The notes under the pieces: generated by a model
What the model saw: only the letters and a program-made list of their open reading frames with translations
Told to the model about the DNA's origin: nothing
Database searches by the model: none
Position numbers and translations under genes: made by a program
NCBI RefSeq assembly: GCF_024436175.1
Contig: NZ_JANFQP010000004.1
Coordinates: 1-64,000, forward strand
Reading direction: 5' to 3'
Source: Kaistella montana
GTDB lineage: Bacteria; Bacteroidota; Bacteroidia; Flavobacteriales; Weeksellaceae
Length of the DNA: 64,000 nt
Shown here: positions 53,392 through 62,619 of the stretch, piece by piece
How positions within the stretch are numbered: the stretch's first letter is position 1
Layout: every line of letters starts with the position of its first letter

Positions 53392-54318
53392 ATGAAAGTA
53401 ACCGTTGTAGGCGCAGGAGCAGTAGGTGCAAGCTGTGCTGAATACATTGCGATGAAAAATTTCGCTTCAGAAGTAGTTGTAGTCGATATCAAAGAAGGTT
53501 TTGCTGAAGGCAAAGCGATGGATTTGATGCAAACCGCTTCATTAAACGGGTTTGATACCAAAATCACCGGAACTACCGGAGATTACAGCAAAACCGCAGG
53601 TTCCAAAGTAGCCGTAATCACCTCCGGAATTCCAAGAAAACCGGGAATGACCAGAGAAGAGCTTATCGGAATCAACGCAGGAATTGTGAAAGAAGTGACT
53701 GCAAATTTGGTGAAACATTCTCCGGACGTTATCATCATCGTGGTTTCTAACCCAATGGATACTATGGCTTACCTGGTTCACAAGACTTCAGGTTTACCTA
53801 AAAATAAAATCATCGGTATGGGTGGAGCGTTAGATTCTGCACGTTTCAAATATCGTTTGGCAGAAGCATTAGAGTGCCCAATCTCAGACGTTGACGGAAT
53901 GGTAATCGCGGCTCACAGCGACACCGGAATGCTTCCATTGTTGAGCAAAGCAACAAGAAACGGAGTGCCTGTTTCCGAATTTTTAAATGAAGAGCAACAA
54001 GCTTACGTTGCTGAAGAAACCAAAGTTGGCGGGGCTACATTGACCAAATTGTTGGGAACTTCCGCTTGGTACGCGCCGGGCGCAGCGGTTTCTGTTTTGG
54101 TACAATCTATCCTTTGCGATCAAAAGAAAATGATTCCTTGTTCATTAATGCTTGATGGCGAGTATGGCGAAAGCGATATCTGTTTGGGTGTTCCTGCAAT
54201 TATCGGTGCAAATGGTGTTGAAAAAATCGTAGACATCACTTTAACTGACGCAGAAAAAGCGAAATTCGCAGAAGCTGCAAAAGCAGTAAGAGAAGTAAAC
54301 GGAGATTTGAAATTCTAA
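53392..54318 (+). CDS. mdh: Malate dehydrogenase
   Basis: This NAD-dependent enzyme oxidises malate to oxaloacetate in the citric acid cycle. The 308-residue protein is of the LDH-like type: MKVTVVGAGAVGASCAEYIA (GxGxxG), VVVDIKEG with the Asp selecting NAD over NADP, the substrate-binding SGIPRKPGMTREEL, NPMDTMAY, and the catalytic His in VIAAHSDTGMLPL. Single-gene unit with a promoter and a terminator. Confidence 0.95.
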   Translation: MKVTVVGAGAVGASCAEYIAMKNFASEVVVVDIKEGFAEGKAMDLMQTASLNGFDTKITGTTGDYSKTAGSKVAVITSGIPRKPGMTREELIGINAGIVKEVTANLVKHSPDVIIIVVSNPMDTMAYLVHKTSGLPKNKIIGMGGALDSARFKYRLAEALECPISDVDGMVIAAHSDTGMLPLLSKATRNGVPVSEFLNEEQQAYVAEETKVGGATLTKLLGTSAWYAPGAAVSVLVQSILCDQKKMIPCSLMLDGEYGESDICLGVPAIIGANGVEKIVDITLTDAEKAKFAEAAKAVREVNGDLKF

Positions 54319-54342
54319 AAATTTCTCTCATTAAATAAATTG

Positions 54343-54375
54343 CCTTCCGGAAAGATAATCTGGAAGGTTTTTTTA
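54343..54375 (+). terminator. Terminator after mdh
   Basis: CCTTCC and GGAAGG (54343-54348 with 54362-54367) with an extra GA/TC pairing form the stem, followed by seven T. Confidence 0.75.
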
Positions 54376-54480
54376 TGTTCTATTCCTTTAATGAACTTAA
54401 AATTAAAGTTGAAAATATTTTATTTTCATAGAATTGAAAGGATTTAACAGGAACTTAACTTCATTATTCTACAAACCTCT

Positions 54481-54488
54481 TATCTTTG
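54481..54488 (+). promoter_or_regulatory. -7 box (TATCTTTG) of pafA
   Basis: TATCTTTG is an exact TAnnTTTG match 25 bases before the start codon. Confidence 0.5.
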
Positions 54489-54513
54489 TAATTCTTTAAT
54501 AAAAGTAAAAATC

Positions 54514-56160
54514 ATGTCCAGAAAAATTCAAATTTTAGCCCTAGTTTTCATGTCCGTTTTCGGGATGAATGCTCAGAAAAATAAAACTTCCCAACTCGAA
54601 AGACCTAAGCTGGTGGTAGGTTTGGTGATCGATCAGATGCGTTGGGATTACCTGTACCGCTACTACGATAAATTCGGAAACGACGGTTTCAAAAGGCTTT
54701 TAAATGAAGGATATTCCTTAAATAATGTTCATATTAATTATGTTCCTACGGTTACTGCTTTAGGTCATACTTCTATTTATACAGGTTCTGTTCCGGCGAT
54801 TCACGGGATTGCAGGAAACGACTGGACCGACAAAACGACCGGGAAAAATGTATATTGCACCACGGACGAAAGCGTGATGCCTGTGGGGACTACCGATAAA
54901 AAGGTGGGAAGCCATTCTCCGAAAAATCTATGGTCGACCACGATTACTGATGAGTTGCGATTGGCGACTAATTTTCAGGCAAAAGTGGTAGGCGTTTCTT
55001 TGAAAGACCGCGCTTCGATTCTTCCGGCGGGGCATAATCCGACGGGTGCTTTCTGGTTCGATGATTCTTCAGGAAACTTTGTGACGAGTTCTTATTATAT
55101 GAACGATTTGCCACAATGGTTAAAGAATTTCAATGCGCAGAACTTACCAGAAAAACTGATCGCAAACGGATGGAATACTTTGCTCCCGATCAATCAATAC
55201 ACCGAAAGTTCACCTGACAATTCTGCTTGGGAAGGCTTGCTCGGAAGTGCGAAAACTCCGACGTTTCCTTACAGCAATTTGGCTCAGGATTATCAAGCCA
55301 AAAAAGACAATATCCGATATACGCCTTTTGGTTCTACCTTAACGCTGAAAGCTGCGGAAGCTGCTTTAGATGGTGAACAAATGGGAAAAGATAATGTAAC
55401 TGACTTGCTAGCGATTAATATTGCATCAACCGATTACGCGGGGCATAAGTTCGGACCTAATTCCATCGAAGTAGAAGATGTTTATTTAAGACTCGATTTG
55501 GATTTGGCTGATTTCTTCAAAATGTTGGACGCTAAAGTAGGGAAGGGGCAATACACCGTTTTTCTTTCAGCAGATCATGGTGGCGCTCATTCGGAAGGTT
55601 TCATGAAAGAGCATAAAATGGCAACCGGATTCTTTGGCGATAACGCAGAGAAAGATCTCAACCAATTATTGAAATTAAAATATCAATACGATAAACTCAT
55701 CATTGCCATTGATAATTACCAGATTTATTTGGACCAAAATTACATGAAAGCCAATAAAATCAATGCAGAAGAAGTTGCGGATTATTTAGTGGATGAGTTG
55801 AATAAAGATCAAACTGTTCTTTTTGCTGTGAATCTGAAAAAGATTGGGCAATCACCTATTCCGGAACCGATAAAATCTCGAATTATTAATGGTTACAACT
55901 GGCAAAGAAGTGGTGATATTCAATTGGTTTCCCACGATTCGATGTTGCCGCCTTATTCCAAAACCGGAACTACACACAGCGTTTGGAACTCTTATGATTC
56001 CCATGTTCCGTTGATTTTCATGGGATATGGCTTCAAAAACGGAGAAAGCAACCGAGAATATAACATGACCGATATTGCACCGACTTTATCAGCTTTACTC
56101 AGAATACAATTCCCAAGTGGAAACATCGGAAACCCGATTGTGGAAGCTTTAGGAAAGTAA
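54514..56160 (+). CDS. pafA: Alkaline phosphatase PafA
   Basis: This periplasmic or secreted phosphomonoesterase was first described in Elizabethkingia (Chryseobacterium) meningosepticum. The 548-residue protein has a signal peptide (MSRKIQILALVFMSVFGMNAQ). Metal ligand D40 (VIDQMRWDY), nucleophile T81 (PTVTALGHT), N102, and the phosphate-binding pair K164/R166 (SLKDRAS) all lie two residues later than the numbers I recall for PafA (D38, T79, N100, K162, R164). The later ligands in DYAGHKFGPNS, SADHGGAHSEG and TTHSVWNSYDSHVP are also present. It has its own promoter box and releases phosphate from organic esters outside the cell. Confidence 0.95.
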   Translation: MSRKIQILALVFMSVFGMNAQKNKTSQLERPKLVVGLVIDQMRWDYLYRYYDKFGNDGFKRLLNEGYSLNNVHINYVPTVTALGHTSIYTGSVPAIHGIAGNDWTDKTTGKNVYCTTDESVMPVGTTDKKVGSHSPKNLWSTTITDELRLATNFQAKVVGVSLKDRASILPAGHNPTGAFWFDDSSGNFVTSSYYMNDLPQWLKNFNAQNLPEKLIANGWNTLLPINQYTESSPDNSAWEGLLGSAKTPTFPYSNLAQDYQAKKDNIRYTPFGSTLTLKAAEAALDGEQMGKDNVTDLLAINIASTDYAGHKFGPNSIEVEDVYLRLDLDLADFFKMLDAKVGKGQYTVFLSADHGGAHSEGFMKEHKMATGFFGDNAEKDLNQLLKLKYQYDKLIIAIDNYQIYLDQNYMKANKINAEEVADYLVDELNKDQTVLFAVNLKKIGQSPIPEPIKSRIINGYNWQRSGDIQLVSHDSMLPPYSKTGTTHSVWNSYDSHVPLIFMGYGFKNGESNREYNMTDIAPTLSALLRIQFPSGNIGNPIVEALGK

Positions 56161-56180
56161 ATTTAATACATCAAAAAAAA

Positions 56181-56213
56181 GAACGCATTGAAAATTCAGT
56201 GCGTTCTTTTTTT
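56181..56213. terminator. Bidirectional terminator between pafA and the DUF4136 gene
   Basis: GAACGCATTG (56181-56190) and CAGTGCGTTC (56197-56206) form a 10-bp stem with one G-T pair, with A- and T-runs on the two sides. Confidence 0.8.
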
Positions 56214-56229
56214 ATTAACATTAAAAAAA

Positions 56230-56763
56230 CTATTTTCCTTTTTGTGGAGGATAATTTGCCATGATTTCCGAAACAATTTCCGGGATTTGTTTTTGTTTCT
56301 GTTTTGGAGAATCTACCGAAATTCCGCTTCCGGTACCTTGCCAAACTAACTTTTGCGTTCTTGCATCAATTAAATCTATGATCAAAGCACCTTGGTTATA
56401 GTTGGAAGTCCAAGTTCTGTTCACTCCAACTCCCCAACCGAAAGGTCCGCCCCAACCGTACATTCCGTAAGGTCTCGTGCTTTGTACATCCTGAATTTTC
56501 TTGTGGTTGGCTTTAACATTTACGATCAAATCCGGTGTGTCGGAAACGCTCATTCCTTTTGTTTGCAATTGTTTGGAAACTTCATTCAAAACGCGGTCTT
56601 TGTCAAGGTCATTGAGTTTCAAATCATCGATTCTCAGTTTATACGTTTTGTAAGTATTGAAGTTTGCGGTTTCTGCGTAATCAGATTTCACGTTGAAAGG
56701 GCTGCAGGAAGTTAATCCCAAAGTAGCCGAAGCTAGTAATAGGAAAAAATATTTTTTGCTCAT
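56230..56763 (-). CDS. DUF4136 family lipoprotein
   Basis: I start at the ATG at 56763, giving MSKKYFFLLLASATLGLTSCSPFN with lipobox LTSC; a longer frame begins 51 bases upstream. The 177-residue protein has the DUF4136 pattern: VKSDYAETANFNTYKTYKL after the lipobox, DRVLNEVSKQLQTKGMSVSDTPDLIVNV and QGALIIDLIDARTQKLVWQGTG. The family is of unknown function and usually sits in the outer membrane of Gram-negative bacteria. A glycine/tryptophan loop (YGMYGWGGPFGWGVGV) is typical of it. Confidence 0.88.
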   Translation of the reverse strand: MSKKYFFLLLASATLGLTSCSPFNVKSDYAETANFNTYKTYKLRIDDLKLNDLDKDRVLNEVSKQLQTKGMSVSDTPDLIVNVKANHKKIQDVQSTRPYGMYGWGGPFGWGVGVNRTWTSNYNQGALIIDLIDARTQKLVWQGTGSGISVDSPKQKQKQIPEIVSEIMANYPPQKGK

Positions 56764-56822
56764 CGCTTTAAAATTATTTTTGCTGTATTCGGTAATTGTT
56801 GATTTCATCGCCAATATTTTAT

Positions 56823-57005
<183 letters not shown>

Positions 57006-57030
57006 TTAAATCAAAATGACTGAAAATTTT

Positions 57031-57038
57031 ATCTTTGT
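57031..57038 (+). promoter_or_regulatory. -7 box (TATCTTTG) immediately before the 57042 gene
   Basis: TATCTTTG is an exact TAnnTTTG match whose last base is only 3 bases before the ATG at 57042, so the transcript would be leaderless or begin inside the frame. Confidence 0.5.
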
Positions 57039-57041
57039 TAA

Positions 57042-57371
57042 ATGATAATGGTTTGTCAACGGCTTCTCAAAAATACGAAAATTTCAGCGATTACCATTTT
57101 TCCCTTTATTATTCTGCGGAAAGATGCGTCGCGCCACGATCGTATGCTCATCAATCACGAGAAAATTCACCTTCGGCAGCAGCTCGAGCTCTTCATTGTT
57201 TTCTTTTATTTATGGTATGTAATCGAGTATTATTATTGGTTTTTCCGGCTCAAAAATTCTTTTCAAGCTTACAAATCCATCTCTTTTGAGCGCGAAGCTT
57301 ATGCGATGGAAAACGATTTCAATTACCTCGAAACCAGAAAATGGTGGAGTTTTTTGAAGTTTTTAATATGA
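57042..57371 (+). CDS. Small HExxH protein, M56-like
   Basis: The 109-residue protein has a hydrophobic N-terminal segment (KISAITIFPFIILRK), then MLINHEKIHLRQQLELF with the zinc motif HEKIH, a second hydrophobic stretch FIVFFYLWYVIEYYYWFF, and SFEREAYAMENDFNY, whose Glu residues could complete a zinc site. The pattern recalls the core of M56/BlaR1 membrane peptidases in miniature. I do not know a named family for it. ATGs at 57042 and 57048 are both possible starts. A -7 box almost touches the first ATG. Confidence 0.65.
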   Translation: MIMVCQRLLKNTKISAITIFPFIILRKDASRHDRMLINHEKIHLRQQLELFIVFFYLWYVIEYYYWFFRLKNSFQAYKSISFEREAYAMENDFNYLETRKWWSFLKFLI

Positions 57372-57532
57372 TTTTTTGGCGCACATTTCCGGCTTTCACT
57401 ACTCGCTTTTTTGTTCCTAGCTTTCCCTAGGTTTACAAAAAGAGTTCAAACATGCCGTTCAATCCGGGGCGCAACTCGTTTTCCAATTGAAAATTTCGTT
57501 ATTAATCAAAATATTTCCCCGAAATTTGTTTC

Positions 57533-58444
57533 ATGAAAATCCCGGAAATCAAAATTCCCATTATTCAAATTCCTTTAGCAAAGAACATCACGCTTTGCAT
57601 CAAACGAGAAGATCTCATTCATCCCAAAATCTCTGGGAATAAATTCTGGAAACTCTTCTACAACATCAATCATTATTTAGAAACGAATCTGGAAAAACCT
57701 TTTATTATCACTTTCGGAGGCGCGTTTTCCAATCATATTGCAGCTGTTGCAGCTTTGGGAAAAGAATCAGGAATTCCTACTTTGGGCATCATCCGTGGAG
57801 AAGAATTGCATGATCGTTGGCAAGAAAATCCAACCTTGAAAACCGCTTCCGAAAACGGAATGGAATTTCGCTTCGTCACCCGACAAAATTATAGCGACAA
57901 AAATCAACTCACCGAAAATTTGCAAATTGAATTTCCCAACGCATTAATAATTCCGGAAGGTGGCACCAACGAAAATGCGGTGAAAGGCATCCAACACCTG
58001 CTGAATCATGAAACGAAAAGTTTTGATTATCTTTGCACCGCAGTTGGAACCGGTGGAACGGTCGCAGGATTATCCAGATTCGCAGAGCAACACCAGAAGG
58101 TTTTGGGTTTTAAAGTGGTAATTGATCGTTCATTGGAAACAACTGTTACAGAACTTTCCGGAAAGAAAAATTTTGATCTGATCGATGCACAAGATGGCGG
58201 GTACGGCAAAATAACTGATGAAAATATTCGTTTTATCAATGAGTTTTACCAAACTTTCGGCATCGAACTCGATCCAATTTACACCGGAAAAATGATGAAA
58301 GGGATTTTCGAACTGATCGAAGAAGATTATTTCCCGGAAAACAGCCGAATTTTGGCATTTCACACCGGGGGTTTGCAAGGAATTGAAGGAGCCAACGAAA
58401 TGCTGAGGAAGAAAAACAGAGCGTTAATCCAATTCGGAAAATGA
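57533..58444 (+). CDS. D-cysteine desulfhydrase / 1-aminocyclopropane-1-carboxylate deaminase family enzyme
   Basis: This 303-residue PLP fold-type II enzyme has the active-site lysine K37 in ISGNKFWKLFY, the segment FGGAFSNHIAAVAALGKE, the phosphate cradle AVGTGGTVAGLSRF and the EEDYFPENSRILAFHTGGLQG ending. Members either deaminate D-cysteine to pyruvate, sulfide and ammonia or open ACC; most bacterial ones of this length act on D-cysteine. Its stop overlaps an upstream ATG of the glucosaminidase gene (ATGA), suggesting co-transcription. Confidence 0.85.
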   Translation: MKIPEIKIPIIQIPLAKNITLCIKREDLIHPKISGNKFWKLFYNINHYLETNLEKPFIITFGGAFSNHIAAVAALGKESGIPTLGIIRGEELHDRWQENPTLKTASENGMEFRFVTRQNYSDKNQLTENLQIEFPNALIIPEGGTNENAVKGIQHLLNHETKSFDYLCTAVGTGGTVAGLSRFAEQHQKVLGFKVVIDRSLETTVTELSGKKNFDLIDAQDGGYGKITDENIRFINEFYQTFGIELDPIYTGKMMKGIFELIEEDYFPENSRILAFHTGGLQGIEGANEMLRKKNRALIQFGK

Positions 58445-58503
58445 GGTTTTTAACCTTAAAAAAAATAAAAATCATTGGCATTAGTCCAAAATTTAAAATA
58501 TTT

Positions 58504-59553
58504 ATGAAAAGCATATTTTGTATCCTTTCAATACTTATTTTATCAAAATTCCAAGCGCAAAGCTGGAAAAACGATGAGCAGTATATTCAGAAATTCGCAC
58601 CCTACGCCGTAGAGGAAATGGAAAAATACAAAATTCCGGCTTCCATCACTTTAGCACAAGGACTTTTAGAAACCGGTGGCGGACAAAGCCGTCTTGCCAT
58701 TCAGGGCAATAATCATTTCGGGATTAAATGCAAAGAAGATTGGACCGGAAGGACGATGAAACATACCGATGATGCTCCGAATGAATGTTTCAGGGTGTAT
58801 GATGATCCGCGGGAATCTTATGAAGATCACTCTAAATTTTTAGCTTTCCGGCAATATTATGTCAATCTTTTCAAACTCGACATCAAAGATTATAAATCTT
58901 GGGCACACGGGCTAAAAAAAGCAGGATACGCTACAAACCCGCGTTACGCCTATATTTTAATTGATAAAATCGAAAAGAATAGACTTTACGAATTCGATAA
59001 TACCAATTCCAAAGAGGTTTTGTATACTATTTTGAAAATGTATCCAAGTTTGGAAAGCGACCGAATTTTTATGGCGCAATTGGATCAAAGCGAAGCGAAA
59101 ACCAAACCTGCGACAGTAACAGTTCCGTACCAGCAAACTTCTTATGCGAAACAGCAACAAACCGTTAAAGAGTTAAAAACCGATGCCGAAATATTGAACT
59201 CCATTTTAGTTAAAAATCATCCGAATGGAGGAAGAAAATTTGTAGTACTTCCGGCTGATACTCAACTTTCTTTAATTTCCAAAAAATTCGGAATTTCTGA
59301 GAGTAAATTGATGAAATGGAATGAACTCGACAGCGGAGCATTGATGAGAAACGATATTCTCTTCCTAGAATCCAAAGCTTCAAGCGGAAATGTTGCCACT
59401 TACAAAACGAAAGTAGGAGAGACGATGCATGATATTTCACAAAAATTCGGCATTAAGCTTTCTAAATTATATTCGAAAAACAGAATGGAATTCGGGGATC
59501 AACCCAAAATCGGGCAACTGATTTACCTTCAAAGCAAAAAACCGCGCAGCTAA
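58504..59553 (+). CDS. Secreted glucosaminidase with two LysM-type repeats
   Basis: I choose the ATG at 58504 because it gives a signal peptide (MKSIFCILSILILSKFQAQ); an ATG at 58441, overlapping the upstream stop, is in frame. The protein of about 349 residues has a mannosyl-glycoprotein endo-beta-N-acetylglucosaminidase-like domain with the catalytic Glu in ITLAQGLLETGGGQSRLA, NNHFGIKCKEDWTG and YDDPRESYEDHSKFL. Two C-terminal LysM-like repeats follow (FVVLPADTQLSLISKKFGIS and YKTKVGETMHDISQKFGIK). It should cut peptidoglycan during growth or division. Confidence 0.9.
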   Translation: MKSIFCILSILILSKFQAQSWKNDEQYIQKFAPYAVEEMEKYKIPASITLAQGLLETGGGQSRLAIQGNNHFGIKCKEDWTGRTMKHTDDAPNECFRVYDDPRESYEDHSKFLAFRQYYVNLFKLDIKDYKSWAHGLKKAGYATNPRYAYILIDKIEKNRLYEFDNTNSKEVLYTILKMYPSLESDRIFMAQLDQSEAKTKPATVTVPYQQTSYAKQQQTVKELKTDAEILNSILVKNHPNGGRKFVVLPADTQLSLISKKFGISESKLMKWNELDSGALMRNDILFLESKASSGNVATYKTKVGETMHDISQKFGIKLSKLYSKNRMEFGDQPKIGQLIYLQSKKPRS

Positions 59554-59581
59554 TTCAACCACTTTAAAATTTAATTAAAAA

Positions 59582-60865
59582 ATGTTATATCAAAGAAGTT
59601 CAGCTTTATTCGACGAAGCATATCAATATATTCCGGGTGGAGTGAATTCTCCGGTTCGGGCGTTTAAATCTGTTGGAGGAGTTCCTATTTTTATGAAATC
59701 TGCAAAAGGCGCTTATATGACCGACGCGGATGACAATACCTATATTGATTATATCAATTCTTGGGGACCTGCGATTTTGGGACATACCCATCCTGAAGTT
59801 TTAGAAGCTATTCAAAAGCAGGCTGAAAGCGGATTTTCATTCGGAACTCCAACCGAATTGGAAACCGAAATCGCTAAATTGATTGTAAAAAATGTTCCGA
59901 ATATCGACCAAATCAGAATGGTTTCTTCGGGGACAGAAGCTTGTATGAGCGCCATTCGCTTGGCAAGAGGTTTCACGGGAAGAGATAAGATCATCAAGTT
60001 TGAAGGTTGCTATCATGGACATTCCGATTCTTTTTTAATTAAAGCAGGAAGTGGTGCTGCAACTTTCGGAAACCCAAATTCTCCGGGAGTTACCGCCGGA
60101 ACCGCGAAAGATACACTGCTCGCAAGATATAATGATGCTGAACAAGTTGCCGATTTATTCCGACACAATCCGGGTGAAATTGCTGCGATTATCGTAGAAC
60201 CAGTTGCCGGAAACATGGGCTGTGTGTTGCCTGAGAATAATTTCCTTCAAAATTTAAGAAAACTTTGCGATGAAAATGGTGCGTTGCTGATTTTTGATGA
60301 GGTGATGACCGGTTTTCGTTTGGCTTTTGGCGGTGCGCAAGAAGTTTTCAATGTGAAAGCTGATTTGGTAACATACGGAAAAGTGATTGGTGGCGGACTT
60401 CCGGTGGGAGCATTTGCCGGTAGAAACGAGATTATGGATCATCTGGCTCCGAAAGGCGGCGTGTATCAGGCGGGAACTTTAAGTGGAAATCCTTTGGCGA
60501 TGAGAGCGGGTTTGACGACTTTGGAATTGATCAGAAAAGATGAAAATCTCTACCAAAACCTCAATAAAACTGCGGAAACCCTTGATTTTGAAATCGGGAA
60601 AATATTAAATTCTAAAAATATAGAACACCGAATCAACAGAAAAGGTTCGATGATGAGCATCTTTTTCCATGTGAATGCGGTTTCTAATTTTGAGGAAGCG
60701 GCGAATGCCAATCATTCGTTGTTCAATAATTTCTTTCATCATCTTTTGGCGAATGGAATTTACCTGCCGCCGAGTGGCTTCGAAACGTGGTTTATTTCTG
60801 CCGCGATTAAGGAAAATGAAATCGACCGAACTTTGGAAGTGATTCGCAAGTTTGAGTATTCATAA
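59582..60865 (+). CDS. hemL: Glutamate-1-semialdehyde 2,1-aminomutase
   Basis: HemL converts glutamate-1-semialdehyde to 5-aminolevulinate for heme and other tetrapyrroles. The 427-residue enzyme shows [18 protein letters not shown], the gate and cofactor region [18 protein letters not shown], the Asp of FDEVMTGFR and the PLP lysine K267 in [15 protein letters not shown] (K265 in E. coli). Length is normal. It follows the glucosaminidase by 28 bases and ends before a strong terminator. Confidence 0.96.
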   Translation: MLYQRSSALFDEAYQYIPGGVNSPVRAFKSVGGVPIFMKSAKGAYMTDADDNTYIDYINSWGPAILGHTHPEVLEAIQKQAESGFSFGTPTELETEIAKLIVKNVPNIDQIRMVSSGTEACMSAIRLARGFTGRDKIIKFEGCYHGHSDSFLIKAGSGAATFGNPNSPGVTAGTAKDTLLARYNDAEQVADLFRHNPGEIAAIIVEPVAGNMGCVLPENNFLQNLRKLCDENGALLIFDEVMTGFRLAFGGAQEVFNVKADLVTYGKVIGGGLPVGAFAGRNEIMDHLAPKGGVYQAGTLSGNPLAMRAGLTTLELIRKDENLYQNLNKTAETLDFEIGKILNSKNIEHRINRKGSMMSIFFHVNAVSNFEEAANANHSLFNNFFHHLLANGIYLPPSGFETWFISAAIKENEIDRTLEVIRKFEYS

Positions 60866-60867
60866 AT

Positions 60868-60904
60868 AAAAAAGCCAACCGAAATTTTTCAGTTGGCTTT
60901 TTTT
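60868..60904. terminator. Bidirectional terminator between hemL and the OYE gene
   Basis: AAAGCCAACCGA and TCAGTTGGCTTT (60871-60882 with 60889-60900) form a long stem with one mismatch, flanked by A-runs and T-runs. Confidence 0.85.
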
Positions 60905-60919
60905 AAGTTTAAAATTTCA

Positions 60920-61966
60920 TTAAGGTTTCGCTCTTTCATATTGATGCGGGAAAAAGCAATTGTCGTTATTTTTAAAAGAACCCCGAACTGGTAGGTAAGG
61001 GTTTCTAAGAATTTCGCGGGCGACAAAAATCAGATCAGCTTGTTTATTTTGTAAAATTTCCTCAGCTTGTTTTGCTGTTTTTATTAATCCAACAGCACCG
61101 GTTGCAATTTCCGCTTTTTTTCTAATGGATTCTGCTAATGGAACTTGGTAACCATCAAACAAAGTGATTTTCGCGCCATGAATGTTTCCGCCACTTGAAA
61201 CGTCGATTAAATCTACGTTTTTTGTTTTTAAAATTGTAGAAAGTTCAATGCTTTGTTTCAAATCCCAACCGTTTTCGGCATATTCGGTTCCGGAAATTCT
61301 TACGAAAAGTGGATGATTTTCATCTAAAATTTCATTCACGGTATCAACAATTTCTAATAAAAACCGACTTCTGTTTTCGAAACTTCCACCGTATTCATCG
61401 GTTCGCGTATTCGATAAAGGCGACAAAAACTGATGAACAAGATAGCCATGCGCAGCGTGAATTTCAATCAAATCAAAACCTGCATCGATGGCGCGTTTTG
61501 CAGCTTCTTTAAAACTTTTAACCAAATTTTTAATCTCGTCCACGGAAAGTTCATGTGGAATTCTTTCGCTTTCGGAATAAGGAATCGGCGATGGAGCCAC
61601 GGTTTCCCAACCTTCTTCCAGAGAAATTTGTTTTCCGTTCCAGGTAGAAGCTTTTCTTCCCGCGTGCGCTAGTTGAATTCCGATTTTGCTTTCGGAGTTT
61701 TCATGGACAAATTTCACGATTTTTGAAAGCGCTTTTGCCTGCTCATCATTCCAAATTCCCATGCATTTATGGGTGATTCTGCCTTCGGGAACTACGCCGG
61801 TTGCTTCCACGATGATGAGTCCGGTTCCGCCTTGTGCACGACTCGCATAATGCACAAAATGGAAATCATTGGCCATTCCGTTTTCGCAGGAATACATGCA
61901 CATCGGCGACATGACCCAGCGGTTTTTCAATTCGAGGTTTCTTAGTTTTATAGGTGAATATAGCAT
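60920..61966 (-). CDS. NADH:flavin oxidoreductase of the old yellow enzyme family (YqjM-like)
   Basis: I start at the ATG at 61966 (MLYSPIKLRNLELKNRWVMS), the usual family start; the frame is open 117 bases upstream. The 348-residue FMN enzyme shows MSPMCMYSCENGM with the cysteine (C24) that tunes the flavin in YqjM-type enzymes, GIQLAHAGRKAS and the active-site His pair in EIHAAHGYLVHQFLSPLSN, then TDEYGGSFENR. It should reduce activated double bonds with NADPH in the cytosol. It converges on hemL; its promoter lies between it and cdd. Confidence 0.93.
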   Translation of the reverse strand: MLYSPIKLRNLELKNRWVMSPMCMYSCENGMANDFHFVHYASRAQGGTGLIIVEATGVVPEGRITHKCMGIWNDEQAKALSKIVKFVHENSESKIGIQLAHAGRKASTWNGKQISLEEGWETVAPSPIPYSESERIPHELSVDEIKNLVKSFKEAAKRAIDAGFDLIEIHAAHGYLVHQFLSPLSNTRTDEYGGSFENRSRFLLEIVDTVNEILDENHPLFVRISGTEYAENGWDLKQSIELSTILKTKNVDLIDVSSGGNIHGAKITLFDGYQVPLAESIRKKAEIATGAVGLIKTAKQAEEILQNKQADLIFVAREILRNPYLPVRGSFKNNDNCFFPHQYERAKP

Positions 61967-62092
61967 ATTTTTAAAGTTAAAATTTGACGTACAAATTAAC
62001 GGTATTTTTCTCATTTTTGGATTTCCTTTCATTACAAAGTTTAGCAATGCTGTTTCGCAAATTTTCTTATCTTTACTCCCCAATTTTTTTTA

Positions 62093-62572
62093 ATGGAAAA
62101 AGAATTTAAAATTACTTTTGAGACCATCGAAAACTACAACAGTCTAGATGAGACCGAAAAAAAACTTTTCGATGCCGCCCAAAAGATTCGCGAAAAAGCA
62201 TACGCTCCTTATTCTGATTTTCATGTTGGATGCGCTATACTTTTAGAAAACGGAGAAATAATCAGCGGAAGTAACCAAGAAAATGCGGCATATCCTTCTG
62301 GTTTATGTGCAGAACGAACCACTATTTTTTGGGGGGCAGCAAATTTTCCTGGGATGAAAATGAAAAAACTATTTGTGATTGGAGCACCGAAAGATGCTGT
62401 TCATTCCGTTCCGATTCCGCCATGTGGCGCTTGTCGACAATCGATATTGGAGTATGAAGCCAAACAAAAAGAAGGAATCGAAATTTATTTTGCCTCCTTA
62501 GGTGGCGAGATTTACAAAACCAAAACAATTCGAGATTTATTGCCGTTTTCGTTTGATTCTTCTTACCTTTAA
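62093..62572 (+). CDS. cdd: Cytidine deaminase
   Basis: Cdd deaminates cytidine and deoxycytidine to uridine and deoxyuridine for pyrimidine salvage. The 159-residue protein is of the short tetrameric type: YAPYSDFHVGCAILLENGEI with CAERTTIFWG (zinc Cys and catalytic Glu) and PCGACRQSILEY (two zinc cysteines). The end ETIRDLLPFSF-like segment (TIRDLLPFSFDSS) is typical. A near-consensus -7 sequence TATCTTTA lies about 20 bases upstream. Confidence 0.95.
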   Translation: MEKEFKITFETIENYNSLDETEKKLFDAAQKIREKAYAPYSDFHVGCAILLENGEIISGSNQENAAYPSGLCAERTTIFWGAANFPGMKMKKLFVIGAPKDAVHSVPIPPCGACRQSILEYEAKQKEGIEIYFASLGGEIYKTKTIRDLLPFSFDSSYL

Positions 62573-62619
62573 GTTTCTATTTATTTAAATTTATCCTTCG
62601 TAATTTCAAAGAAAATACA

